Of a stretch of 64,000 nucleotides of DNA, positions 1-9,793 are shown one piece after another. This DNA is from Corythucha ciliata (taxonomy: Eukaryota > Arthropoda > Insecta > Hemiptera > Tingidae). The notes beneath the pieces were generated by a model. That model saw only the letters and a program-made list of their open reading frames with translations. It did no database searches and was not told where the DNA came from. Numbering within the stretch: the first letter of the stretch is position 1; each line of letters begins with the position of its first letter. Both the position numbers and the translations under genes were made by a program. The DNA is taken from assembly GCA_038030265.1 (NCBI GenBank), contig CM075941.1, positions 59,435,952 through 59,499,951 on the forward strand, given 5' to 3'.

Positions 1-344
1 GTCGAAATCAATTAAGTTTTAACTGTGTCGTACTTGTTGTTGACCGGTGGATTGGAAATTTTTTCGCTGATGTGTTCGAGAAAGTCCGATTCGAGAGACG
101 AGATTACGTAATTATATTTAGTGACACCGCGTGTTATGCGATAGAGATCGAATTGTGCTTCAAGTTGCGCGAACCACAAGTCGGGTCTTCGGCGCCAGAA
201 AGGAGATATGCGGACGGAAACGGACTCGACTTGTTGCGAAGCTGGGACGGCAAGTTCCACAGCCTGGTTGTTTGGGATCGACATTTTTGCGCGGATCGCG
301 TCGGGGTCACCAGATGTATATTCGTTAGACGCTACGGGAAACAT
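1..344 (-). pseudogene. retrotransposon gag-like fragment (DUF7041 type), truncated
   Basis: A minus-strand reading frame begins at 344 and stops at 12-14. Its C-terminal half has the pattern FWRRRPDLWFAQLEAQF, then KYNYVISSL, then a stretch ending NPPVNNKYDTVKT. This is the N-terminal gag-like domain (DUF7041) common in arthropod LTR-element polyproteins. In intact members the helix continues directly after the KYDTLKT position. Here a TAA interrupts it, and the same frame appears to continue beyond the stop to the window edge, so this looks like a nonsense-mutated relic. No LTR is visible inside the window. The domain recognition comes from motif memory only; the truncation is seen directly. 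Confidence 0.7.
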
Positions 345-783
345 GAATCAGCTAGGAACACCAAAAGAATATATTTTTATCTAGGGAACCTATAATCAGA
401 CAGGTAAGATCATAGACGCCATGTCCGCTCTTATCAATTATCAGTCATGTAAAATCCACCTTTTGTTGATGTTTTGTGGATGTCAACAAACCACCCCCAA
501 CCATTTGTATTAAACTGATAAGAACGAACATGGCGCCGTATGCGTCTACTCGTCTTTAAAGCTTCCTTATTTTTAGCAACTGATAACAAACCAGGGGGGC
601 CTGTTCTATAACTTTTAACTGTCACTATCACTGTCTCTTTCCACCCGTCCTCCCAACATCAACATGTGATTTAATTCGGAGCTGACGGGTGGAAAAGGAT
701 ATTCCTAGGAACACTGAAATCTTACAGTACAGGGGCCCAGGGCTCTTTATATAATTAATTATGAAGGGGATGCTACACACTTA

Positions 784-1029
784 AGCCCTGTTCACACGAT
801 GCAATGTTTGAAGCTAAATTGCATGCTGGATTTTTAAAAACAGGGGAACACGAAGTTATATTGCATGCTGTTTTTTTTAAACATATATATGTTCCGGTAG
901 TGACCGGAACATATATACCATATATGGACATGGCGTCTATACCGGTAACATCCGGTAGTGACCGGATGTTTTGAAAAATCCATGCAGCATGCAATATAGC
1001 TTCAAACATCGCATCATGTGAACAGGGCT
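784..1029. mobile_element. PIF/Harbinger-like MITE with TTA target duplication
   Basis: A 246-bp element has terminal inverted repeats of about 40 bp: AGCCCTGTTCACACGATG at the left and its near-perfect inverse ending CATGTGAACAGGGCT at the right. TTA lies directly outside both ends (781-783 and 1030-1032), the 3-bp TWA duplication typical of PIF/Harbinger. The interior holds two further perfect small palindromes, both built around CCGGTAGTGACCGG. It has no coding capacity. Confidence 0.85.
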
Positions 1030-1032
1030 TTA

Positions 1033-1159
1033 GACCCGTTTTCACCAACAAAGTTTAGAATTGATCGCGATTAGTTGCCATTAGCGACCACAATATTTAT
1101 GATGCAAAATGCTATTGCAATCGCGATTAGTTGTTGATCGGCCCTGGTGAAAACGGGAC
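1033..1159. mobile_element. short MITE abutting the previous one
   Basis: The ends GACCCGTTTTCACC and GGTGAAAACGGGAC are inverted repeats. Internal GATCGCGATTAGTTG-type segments recur near both ends. It resembles the MITE at 49988-50101, which has the ends GGCC...TTTCACCAAC and a TAA duplication, so the two probably belong to one family. The flanks here are TTA on the left and TAA on the right. The left target copy may have been altered when the neighbouring MITE inserted at the same trinucleotide. Confidence 0.6.
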
Positions 1160-1971
1160 TAAATGGGGAACTTGCACGAATATCCGACGTGGGAGAAACT
1201 GAAGGGTGTCAACCCAATCGGTACGTCCAGTGATTTTAGAGTTCTTCGGGGGGGTAGGGGGGGAGGGGAGCAGCGGCGCCGAAATGATTTCAATGAGGTG
1301 TAACAGAACTCACAAACAAAATGGGGAAATTGTTTGATTTTTACCAAGATCACACGGTTCCTTTGGCTTACAACGTGACAATCTTCAACCTAAAAATTGC
1401 CGACTCCCCACTGCCGACTGGAAATTTGATCTCAAAAACCGCCTCTAAACACTTGAAGAAAGGGGCAAAATTCGTCGTTCTTTGGAACGACGTTTTTGGA
1501 AGAATAGAATTTGATGGGAGCTCACGGACGGGAAAAAAATTGGCCGTCAATTAGTTAGGTATGTGTGGGTTAAATTCCCACCTGGTTATTGAGCCTTCTA
1601 AGCTAAGCGGTCCTAAATTACTCTCAAGGGTGTTATCGGACACCCCAATAGGAATGTCGATCTTGTAATCCACACAGAACGCTCAAAAACGCTCTGGGAA
1701 GTAATTCTATGTAAACCACCCCATGTCAGTTTACGGTTGACAAAAAGAAATACAAAATTGGAGTCCAGCTCCCAGCATATCCTATCCTCCTGATATAAAA
1801 GACCAAAAATCGCCTCAAACCCCGAGAAAGACGATGGACATTTCAGGTTGTCAAATGGAGCAGATTTTTTAAGGCTTAATATCTAAGTTGTAGTGTAATT
1901 GTATGCACATTTAGACCAAACCACGTGGATAAAGGTTTCCTGGTGCCGAGCTCCTATAGCACATCATAATA

Positions 1972-2164
1972 CAGTGGAACCTCGATAGCTCAAACCTCAC
2001 AGGGAAATGAAAAAAATCGAGTTACCGAGAACTTCGACTAACCGGGGTTCGAGTTATCGGGGCCTAGAATAACCGATTTCGAGTTATAGAGGTCCTAAGT
2101 TAGAAGAGCTCTTCAGAATCTCCTCTTATTCGATGTGATAACTCGAGTTGTAGAGGTGAAGTAC
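1972..2164. mobile_element. pogo/Tigger-like remnant
   Basis: After a TA (1970-1971) comes CAGTGGAACCTCGATAGCTC, the characteristic terminus of pogo/Tigger elements. The body contains repeated CGAGTTATCGGGG-type blocks. The right end (CGAGTTGTAGAGGT, then TA at about 2164) looks like a degraded inverse of the left. No transposase is present. The family assignment rests on the terminus only. Confidence 0.6.
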
Positions 2165-2244
2165 TCAAGAGGGGCTTAAGAGGATATTAAGGAAGGAGGT
2201 GAGCGTAGGGTGGGGGGGGGCTTCGTCCCGGACATTCTATTCGA

Positions 2245-2560
2245 CAAAAATCGATAATATTCGTGGCAAAAGCACTGTTTCACAGCTAAAATTGGGAAAA
2301 ATCGCTAATCTGTAATTTGCAAATTAAAAATTATGGAAAAACGTTAATTCGCGGATACAAAATGAAGAAAATCACTAATTCGCGGCAAAAATTGAAAAAA
2401 AAAACACCAATTAGCGCAGCTAAAATTAAGAAAAACGTTAATTTTCAGTTCAAATTGGGGAAAATTGCTAATTATCAGTTAAAAATGGACAAAATTGCTA
2501 ATTTGCAGCTTAAATGAGTCAAACGACAATTCTTGGAAAAAATTGACTAAACTAATAAGG
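2245..2560 (-). repeat. degenerate ~30-bp repeat field, family 1 (minus orientation)
   Basis: About ten diverged units of the form GCTAAAATTGAGAAAA followed by CGCTAATTCGCG can be read. This is the reverse orientation of the family-1 monomer found across the window. The G-rich segment just to the left (2195-2225) resembles the subterminal G tracts of the TIR elements described below, but no matching right end was found. Confidence 0.7.
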
Positions 2561-2905
2561 TATTGGGGACATAAATCGGAGTGGCTGACATCTGGTGTTA
2601 TCACTGAAAAGCTCCAGGAAGCATATAAGACATGATAAATCATTCAGAATGTCGTGATTGTTTGGCTTAAAAGGGCATACTGTGCGCGATAATATGGTGA
2701 GATGATTTTTATTTGTTTTCTATTAATGTAAGTATTACTCACTGAATAAGCGTATGACCGTTCATAACCATTAAAACCAATTATTTCTTAATCTTGTTAA
2801 CTACTCCAACAGCCATTTCTATAGTCCTTTCAGAATAAGAGCGATTTACCGAGTATTACTCGTTTCCATACTCTTTCATGCACTACACGAAATTATTTAT
2901 TTCAG

Positions 2906-3076
2906 ATGGGCTCGGATATTGTTAATCTGCCTGAGATTATCCGCTGCATTGGTGATTTCCAGCGACCATTGATTGAGGGATCTGTTGTTCTCAAAGCGAA
3001 ATATGTTTTGAGTGTGACGTTGTTGGAGAAGATGACAATTCCCTTGAATTTTTCGCCCAATGCCTTCCAACATTAA
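2906..3076 (+). CDS. unrecognised exon-like ORF (56 aa)
   Basis: An open frame starts MGSDIVNLPEIIRCIGDFQR and ends at a TAA. It follows a good acceptor-like tract (TTATTTATTTCAG immediately before the ATG), so it could be an internal or terminal exon, or an exon captured by a transposon. I do not recognise the domain. The minus strand is also open for 82 codons over almost the same stretch. No partner exons were found nearby. It may be random. Confidence 0.25.
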   Translation: MGSDIVNLPEIIRCIGDFQRPLIEGSVVLKAKYVLSVTLLEKMTIPLNFSPNAFQH

Positions 3077-3849
3077 TCTTGGAAAGCCAACCTCATTATC
3101 GAATACAAAAAAATTTCGTTGAAATTGTCGTTGTGATAGCGACAATTGGCAGGTGCAATTAAAAAATGCACGTCTACTCTGGCACGTCAGGAAGTTTTTA
3201 TTTCAACTTTATTGTACATAGGTACATTACAGTTGTGCGAGCCAGTTTTAGGAACATGGAGCACGTAAGACATGATGCAGTGTCACCATCCGGTGATAGG
3301 CCCTGTCAGTGTCGTAGCGTATGGGGGGGGGGGCCGTGGGGCGGCCCGACGCGGGCATCAGTCGGCTGAAGCTTTTATTTATTTTTAACGTGAATAATAT
3401 GTTAAAGAACCGAGCACAGTTGGGATAAATATAGAGTCCTTTTTGCGCACCACCAGTATAAAACACTCCACATCATTCAACTGTCCAGTGCCTGTAGTTG
3501 TCAGGTGCTCCGTGAAAGAAATTGTGGCTTCAGGTCTACCAAGAAGCACCAAAACCGCACAAAATGGTCCAGTGCAGACCAGGGCGCCCCCAAGAGCTAT
3601 CTATAACAGTATAACGGCTGCCAGTTAGTGGGAGGAGGCGTAAAAACTACAATGAAGTTGACCGAAAGCTGAGTCTTGGCGATGCAATGGCTCTCTTAGG
3701 AGGCAAAACAGTCTAAAAACTGGACAAAGCGTTCCAGAAGCTGCGGGTTGCATCCCACAACCGGTCAGTGTTCCACGTAAACACGCTCCGTCCCTCTACG
3801 CGTCAAATGTAAGCTGAAAGAATTTGACAGAGCCAACCTCACGGAATTG

Positions 3850-3994
3850 AGGTCTTTTGATTAACCAAAGGAGGAAAAATTGTTTTTATGGAGAGCCGAA
3901 TCTGTAAAATTGTTTTTTATTGAGACAAATAACCCGCAAAATTGGTATTTTGAGTATGCCAAGTTCCGCAAATTCTGTTGTTTGAAGATGCTAA
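3850..3994 (-). repeat. degenerate ~30-bp repeat field, family 2
   Basis: Units of the form CCGCAAAATTGG plus a T-rich spacer repeat with about 30-bp spacing. This is the reverse complement of the family-2 core CCAATTTTGCGG seen at 5500-6800. The block is cut by the Harbinger insertion at 3995. Confidence 0.55.
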
Positions 3995-4706
3995 AGCAGG
4001 GTATCCACAGTGCGAGGCAGCTCGCCTCGAATGCCTCGGAACGCATGCTCGGAGTGTGGATACCGGGGTTGCTCGCAGCGAGCCGCTCACCTCGCACCGT
4101 GCGACGCGAGGCAGGGGCTTGTCGGTAAAAAGGTGCTGCACAAAGGAGCCTCGGGGTGAGGCGTGCGTTTAGTGGATACCAGCTTAGTTTGCCTCGGAGC
4201 GCACAAAACCGCGCCATGGAAAACGAAGTACTTCATGGTACCTATCGTTAAATTATATGAACAGCATCGTTTATTGAGGGATCCAAAACACCCACAATAT
4301 TACAACAAAAATCTTCGGGAAGATCTCTTGCGGGAAATATCTTTAGCCGTGAATATTCCGGTCAAATATTTAAAGAAGAAGATGGCATCTCTATTGGGCT
4401 CCTGTAGTATCCTGTTCCCGTATTCCATCCCACTTTAAACAATTGTTTGACCCACCAACGGTGCCGCCTTTTTTTCTGTCGCTTTTTCTTAACGATCGTA
4501 GGCATCACAATGTAGGCAGCGGCCGCCACTTCAACGTTCTTCCTGGTTGGCGGGGCCATGTCTACTGCCACCAACTTTGAAAGGTGGTTCGCGTGCTCGC
4601 ATCGAGCATGCGAGGGTACAATTTAACTCAACAACGCATGCCTCACCCCGAGGCAGATGCCACGAGGCATTCGAGGCGAGCTGCCTCGCACTGTGGATAC
4701 TATTCT
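3995..4706. mobile_element. PIF/Harbinger-like non-autonomous element carrying a MADF fragment
   Basis: The element has long inverted ends: GTATCCACAGTGCGAGGCAG at the left and its inverse, ending CTGTGGATAC, at the right, extending about 45 bp. TAA flanks both ends (3992-3994 and 4707-4709). The interior carries a partial MADF-type DNA-binding protein, the accessory ORF class that accompanies Harbinger transposases. No transposase is present, so it would depend on an enzyme encoded elsewhere. Confidence 0.8.
4163..4438 (+). pseudogene. MADF (Adf-1/Myb-SANT-like) domain fragment
   Basis: From about residue 27 the frame reads VPIVKLYEQHRLLRDPKHPQ, then YYNKNLREDLLREISLAVNI and VKYLKKKMASLLGS. 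This is the body of a MADF domain, which binds DNA in Adf-1 relatives and in the second ORF of PIF/Harbinger transposons. The usual start (LI-E--E-----W) is altered: the tryptophan expected before DPKHP is an arginine, and the upstream residues are non-homologous. After KKMASLLGS the frame runs into an unrelated tail and a stop. It lies wholly inside the 712-bp Harbinger-like element, so this is a decayed transposon gene and not a host gene. Confidence 0.75.
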
Positions 4707-4709
4707 TAA

Positions 4710-5035
4710 CCCTCATCAAGATTGGTTTTCTGAACAACAAAAGCCCTTGAGATTGGTTTATTGAAGCGCAAAACCTGTGAAGTTGGTTTTACTCAGAGTC
4801 AATCCTCGAAATAAGAGGTTTCAGGAGTTAAACCCGTGAATTGGTTTTCTGGAAATCCGGATCCTCAAAGTTTGTGTTTTTCATGTAAGCCAGGCTCATT
4901 ACTTTTTTTTCTACAGATCCAAACCCCCAAGATTGTTTTTTTCAACGATTAAACCCCACGAAATCGGTTTCTTGAAGACCCATTCTCGTGAAGTTGGTTC
5001 TCTCCAGGATTTACCCCCCCCCCCCCCGTCTTGAT
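4710..5035 (-). repeat. family-2 degenerate repeats
   Basis: Continuation of the block interrupted at 3995. Units such as CCTGTGAAGTTGGTTTT and CCCGTGAATTGGTTTTCTGG recur roughly every 30-40 bp. A C homopolymer follows at 5017-5028. Confidence 0.5.
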
Positions 5036-5499
5036 CGTACACCTACATCATATTGGCTTAATTACTTCAAATATAGCCCACAGAGACTACAAAACTGCTG
5101 ATTTCTGCCCCGAGAAACATTCCCACGCCAAGAATCTGTCAATCTGGCACCACGCCGGTCTGTTTATTCTGAAAAAAGCGAATATGTTAAACGGGTCCTT
5201 CCCAGGTAAATCGAATACGATGTTTGGGAGAAAATTCCCCCGAGAACCCTGAGAGTTTCACCTACCCTAAGCCCGATGGTTTCCGATTGAGATGAGTAGC
5301 CCGATACTTGAATTTTTTGATAGTGCGGGGTGGGCATCTACCATGACCACCGTTCCGAGCATCAAAATGTCACGCTACGCCCCTGGGCCCTGTCAGGGAA
5401 GTGAAAACTTGATTGTTTCTGTACTTTTGATTCTCCTGAATAGGGCCCGTATTTATATACATTTCCTTAAACTTAAATTTCCGTAAATGGGGGGTCGAA

Positions 5500-5844
5500 A
5501 CAGATGATTTTAACCACACTATCTCTCTGAAAAGACCAACTTCACGGATTTCACCCTTTTGAAAAAAGAATTTCCAGAGTGTTAGCTCATTTGTAAAGAG
5601 CAATTTATCGGATCTCGCTCCTTAAAAAAAAATTAATGGATTTTACCATTGCAAAGCCCAAATTTTGCGGACTATTTGGCTCTTACAGAACCTATATTTC
5701 ACGGTTTTTACCCACTCAAAATGCCAATTACGGAGGATTGTCTCCCTAAAAGCCAATTTTGCGGGACTGGCTCATGAAATAATCCAATCTAATTGGTTTG
5801 GGTTGTGACTGTCAAAAATGAAAATCTTGGATTTGGGATGTTTC
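5500..5844 (+). repeat. family-2 degenerate repeats (plus orientation)
   Basis: Units of the form CCAATTTTGCGGACTTGGCTC followed by CCTAAAA recur at about 30 bp. They are inverted relative to the blocks at 3850-5035. The field is cut by the hAT MITE beginning at 5845 and resumes at 6496. Confidence 0.55.
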
Positions 5845-6487
5845 TAGGGGTGAAATCGGTCCGGTCCGGTCTTTCGATAAAGACCGGACCGGATCGAAAA
5901 ATAATAACCTCTGAACCAGACCGAAAAAAAATGTCTTGGACTGGACCGGGCCAAAAAGGACCGATTTCATTTTGAGTCTTAAATAAAATATCGCTGGAAA
6001 ACGTACTCGAAATAATAATTCGAAACGAAGTATATAAAAGTAATAATCCTTGGCTCACAAGCTCTACGTACATGCTTCACATTTAAAAGGAAGAAATTTG
6101 CAGCACGTTCACATCCGATCCAAAAGTGGGGGTAACAACGGCATTGCCCCTAACAGGCTAGTAGAGCTTGTCAAATCGCTGAAAAATGATGTGGGCAGGG
6201 TGGATTTGAGTAGGTGTTATTCTGTGGGAGGGTTTTCGATACCCCCCCCACCCTTTGAAAGGTCTCCGATCCGCCCTTTGATGTTTGGGTAGGTCACGGT
6301 ATTCCATTTAAACAAACTCGAGACATTAGAAGCACGCAGTTCCAGCACGAAACGGATTCACATAAAAATTTCCTGTTTTTCTCTTACGCCATTTAAGGAC
6401 CGATTTTTTTCGGTCCGGTCCTCACAAGAAGACCGGACCGGACCGGAATTATTCACAGCCCGGACCGAGGACCCGGTTTCACCCCTA
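5845..6487. mobile_element. hAT-like MITE with GGTCCGGTCC arrays
   Basis: The ends are TAGGGGTGAAATCGGTCCGG and the inverse, ending CCCGGTTTCACCCCTA. The flanking octamers GATGTTTC (5837-5844) and GCTGTTTC (6488-6495) match at 7 of 8, consistent with an 8-bp hAT target duplication. Subterminal direct and inverted copies of GGTCC/GGACC form strong potential hairpins at both ends. No transposase is present. Confidence 0.75.
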
Positions 6488-6495
6488 GCTGTTTC

Positions 6496-6800
6496 ACAGT
6501 TAAAATCTCGAGGATTTGACACTTACTGAATATAATTTCAACCAAGGTTTTGGCTAATTGAAGGACTAATAATTTCGCTCCCTAGAAAAAAAAACAATCT
6601 TTTAGATTGGCTTTGCCAAAATCCAAATTTCACGAATCACAATCATGCTCGTCAGGAATCACTATTTTGCGCGGTTGGCTCCCTAAAAGGAGGCCGTCTT
6701 ATGGATTTCACACGTTTAAATTCAAATTTGTAGGGGTGTAGGCTAATTTTAAAGAGCTATTACGCCGATCTGGCTATCTTAAAATACTTGACCGTTTTTA
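6496..6800 (+). repeat. family-2 degenerate repeats, continued
   Basis: Further diverged units (for example ATTTTGCGCGGTTGGCTCCC at about 6664) continue the family-2 field on the far side of the hAT insertion. Confidence 0.5.
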
Positions 6801-7247
6801 AAAGACAGACCGCTCTCCCATGGATACATAAAAAACCTCAAATTTGTTTCAAGTGTTACTTCCAGAGTTATTGTTTTTCTGTCCAAGGTTTGCCCCAAAG
6901 GTCTGCCGGAACCAGGAGCCCCCTGGGAAGAGAGGAAGTGGAAGACATTTTCAAATGCACCTGAACTCATCGAATTCCTTGTTGAAGGAGCTGGAGAATT
7001 ATGTTTTCTTTCTCCTGTACAGGTGTATGTACCCAGAAGGAAATGAACTTTTATGAGGAGGACGTCGTATTAACCGAAGCGATGCGGTAGGGATTGCGCT
7101 AAAAACCAGTCAATACTTATCAGCTGGCCTCAACCACAGAATGATTCAAAAGTCGCCGACTTCGAATTTCAGCGAGCAACGCATATAATTTGTACACCTC
7201 CGCCCGTGGAAGCAGGAACTGTCCCCTTTTCTAGCCAAGGCTTCTTA

Positions 7248-7389
7248 TAGCGTTCCCCATTTGCACAAAATTCTGCCACGGGGCTATTCATTTCCACCCG
7301 TCTTCTCTACTAACATATGATTTAATTCAGTGAAGACGGGTGGAAATGAACTGCCAAAATGCAGAATTTTGTGCAAATGGGGAACGCTA
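7248..7389. mobile_element. 142-bp Harbinger-like MITE (copy 1)
   Basis: The element is almost entirely a hairpin. TAGCGTTCCCCATTTGCAC at the left is matched by the inverse ending GGGGAACGCTA. The arms are about 58 bp around a centre reading ACATATGATTTAATT. TTA flanks both sides (7245-7247 and 7390-7392). A copy of identical length with the same TSD lies at 49677-49818, and fragments of the family occur near 636-694 and 59371-59492. Confidence 0.85.
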
Positions 7390-7463
7390 TTAGAATAAAT
7401 ACTCTTCTGAAGATAGGGAAACACGTTTCTGGTTATTTCAAAGAAACATTGATTTACTTCTAA

Positions 7464-7700
7464 TTAAGCAAGTTGGAAATGTTCGGAGGAAACCCGCACG
7501 AATTTCGACAATTCTTTCCCGATCCTCAATTTTATTTTCCCCGGTTTTGCCATAATTTTGTCAGGAGGTAAACAAAGGAAAGAAACACTGGGGGTCCGCT
7601 CGTTATTTGGACATTCAGGGACACAACAAACCCCACGAAGTGGGTTTTTGGGGGCTCCCTCCAAGCGCGAATAATTGTGGTCCACTTCCTCTCCCGCCAA
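7464..7700 (-). pseudogene. THAP-domain fragment, degenerate
   Basis: A 78-residue minus-strand frame contains CCVPECPNN at about residues 25-33, then SVSFLCLP, and ends VRVSSEHFQLA. This follows the THAP zinc-finger layout (C-x2-4-C ... C-x2-H with an SEHF-like end), a DNA-binding module found in host factors and P-element-type transposases. The third zinc ligand is replaced by serine (SSEHF instead of CSEHF), and the conserved tryptophan in the central helix is missing. Zinc binding is therefore probably lost. No flanking exons or transposase core were found, so I read it as a transposon-derived or retained pseudo-exon. Confidence 0.6.
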
Positions 7701-7889
7701 CAGTCGTTTAATCTATAAATTAATTACATAAATTGAGAACTTAGCTAAATTACCATGCCAAACCGGGTGCCAACTATTGCCTTATCAACTGTTTATACGC
7801 CTTTCAGACGACATTTTGAAACGATCGTACCGCTCTCTATAATTCGTTTGAGTTACCAATAATACACGGGTTGGAAACGCTACCACCTT

Positions 7890-8929
7890 GCTAAAATTTA
7901 GAAAAAACGAAAAATCGCAGCTAAAATTGGGAAACTTCACTAATTCTCAAATGTTTCGTGAAATTTATAATTTAAAAAAGATGACTTTTTGACAGAAATG
8001 GATGGATAGATGCAAATTTTTTGGTTTGAAAAAGGTTTGAAAAAAAAAAAAAAATTACATTTATAATTCAAATTCGCACCTTCTGAAGGAATTTTTGTGG
8101 CTAAAATTCAGAAAAATGGCAAGTTCATGCATGGCTATAGTATAATGTTAAAAAATACGCTAATTCACGGCTAGAACTGAATAGAAGCAATAATCTATAC
8201 CTATAAAAGATATATAGTTTGCTAATGCGGTGGTAAAATGTGAAGAACTGCTAATTTTCAGGTAGTATTTAGATAAAAAAATAATCAGTCTGGTCAAAAT
8301 TAAGAAAAAGGTTATTTTAAGCCTAAAAATTGAGAAAATTGCTAATTTGCGGCTAAAAATGAAAAAACTCGCAAATTTACAGATAAAATAGCGCCAAACG
8401 CCAATTTGTGACTGAAATTGAGAAAATTCGCTAATTCACTGGTTAGAAACGGTACGACGCGTCGCCGCCACAATTTAAAAAAAAAAAAACTAAATCGTGG
8501 TTGAAATTTAGAAAAATTCTAATTTGCGCCAAAAACTGAATATTCGCCAATTTGCGGATTCTGAAGGCAACTTTTCAGGCTGAAATTGAAAAAAAACGCC
8601 AATTTATGGCAATAGGCGAAGAAACCGCTAATTCGCGAGTAAAATCTCTCATTCACTGCGTATGGTGAACCAAAGAAATGGTCATTCGTGAAAAGTCCCT
8701 CTATTTTGCGGCTAATATTGTGGAAAACACTCAAGAACAATGTTAATTTCCAGCTGAAACTGAGAAAAGTGCTAATCCCCTGGTTAAAAAAAAAAAAAAA
8801 AAAATCGGTAATAAGCTGCTAAAATTGAGGAAAACGCCAAAACTCGTGGATAATTAAAAAACATCGCTCACGGGATTAAAACGATACTTTTCTGCTAAAG
8901 TTGAGAAAATGAACAAATTCGTGACCATG
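7890..8929 (-). repeat. family-1 degenerate ~30-bp repeat field (copy 1 left arm)
   Basis: Continuous diverged units of GCTAAAATTGAGAAAA plus CGCTAATTTGCGG fill this stretch, with A-runs at 8040 and 8788. From 8009 on, the order of units is the same as at 22048-22974. Read on the minus strand, it also matches the plus-strand unit order from about 19030. The field is interrupted at 8930 by the gypsy element. Confidence 0.85.
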
Positions 8930-9492
8930 TGTAACCGTTAGCGTCACGCAGCCCCTTGGGTTGGCGCGCTCTTCCGCCTGAGGTAACAGAAGAAGAGTCT
9001 TCGCGAGAGGAGAAAGAAAGGTCGTTTTTTGGTCTGTTCTTCGTAACCCTCTCTCGAGCACGTGCGACAGTATTTTTGCGTAAAACGAACTTGTTGAAAA
9101 ACCGTTCCTTTTTCTCGTCGACCTTCTTGAAAAGACACGATCAGCGTCGTCGCGAGCGTGGCCAGTTCCGAGTCCGCCTCAACTCCACGTCTTGCCGTCT
9201 CCCGAACCGTTGTCTTCGAGCTTCGACGTCTCTGTGCGATTCTTCGGCGCTCGTAAGCGTCTCGTCGTCGTCGTCATCTGGGATCATCTCGCCTGCGGCA
9301 TTCATCCCGTGCCTTTAAAGGGATCATTGTAAATTCGAGGTCAGTCAACGTCCCAAGAGTCAGCCTCCTAGCGTTCCTTCTTCCCCTCACTCGCCCTTTC
9401 CCCCAATTCCAATTCGCCGAATCTACTTCTTTAATAAACGATTGAATAAAATGTAAGCGCTGAGATTCTTTCCAACCTCGGTGACCATTACA
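8930..9492 (+). repeat. 5' LTR of gypsy element
   Basis: 563 bp, TGTAACC...CATTACA. The AATAAACG and GAATAAAATG motifs near 9430-9450 are plausible polyadenylation signals defining the R region. Confidence 0.93.
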
Positions 9493-9512
9493 AATCTGGT
9501 GGCAGCGGTAAA
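9493..9512 (+). promoter_or_regulatory. putative tRNA primer-binding site
   Basis: The sequence immediately after the LTR reads AATCTGGTGGCAGCGGTAAA. A TGGTGGCAGCGG core directly downstream of the LTR is a recurrent primer-binding-site motif of gypsy-type elements. The cognate tRNA was not identified. Confidence 0.6.
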
Positions 9513-9793
9513 GCTTAGTATTCGTACTATTTTGACCAATTTTTGACCGGTAAAAATCAGTGCCGTGCGATTTTCCTAATTTGGTTAGTTTAAGATTTTT
9601 CTTTTTTATTAATAAGTTATGCTCACCTACGTCCTGGATATTTAAACCCTTATCAGGCTATTTTTTTTTTCTTCTCTCTCCTCTCTTCGTCATTTTACCG
9701 ACTATTGTCCTCCAAAACGTTAACGTAGACGTAAGTTTTAGTTCAGTCTTTTCTTTTGTGATGTGCTTTGTTTGATTTTTTTATTCTTACAAA

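Larger units (their letters stand above)
3307..5385. mobile_element. non-autonomous TIR element with 8-bp TSD and repeat-filled interior (element A)
   Basis: The left end reads CAGTGTCGTAGCGTA and the right end, inverted, reads CAGGGGCGTAGCGTG, matching at 12 of 15 positions. The exact octamer GGCCCTGT lies outside both ends (3299-3306 and 5386-5393). A G-rich tract and GGGCGGCCC follow the left terminus. The interior includes family-2 degenerate ~30-bp repeats in minus orientation and is interrupted by a nested Harbinger element (3995-4706). No transposase gene is visible. An 8-bp TSD fits hAT or P, among others, and the superfamily is not resolved. Confidence 0.7.

Noticed and set aside
6050..6292. 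80-codon ORF inside the hAT MITE
   Set aside because: No resemblance to hAT transposase; ends in a C-run artefact.
8956..9318. 120-codon ORF in the gypsy LTR (and its twin at 15203-15565)
   Set aside because: Present identically in both LTRs, serine/arginine-rich low complexity, no known LTR-encoded protein; best explained by GC-richer LTR sequence.
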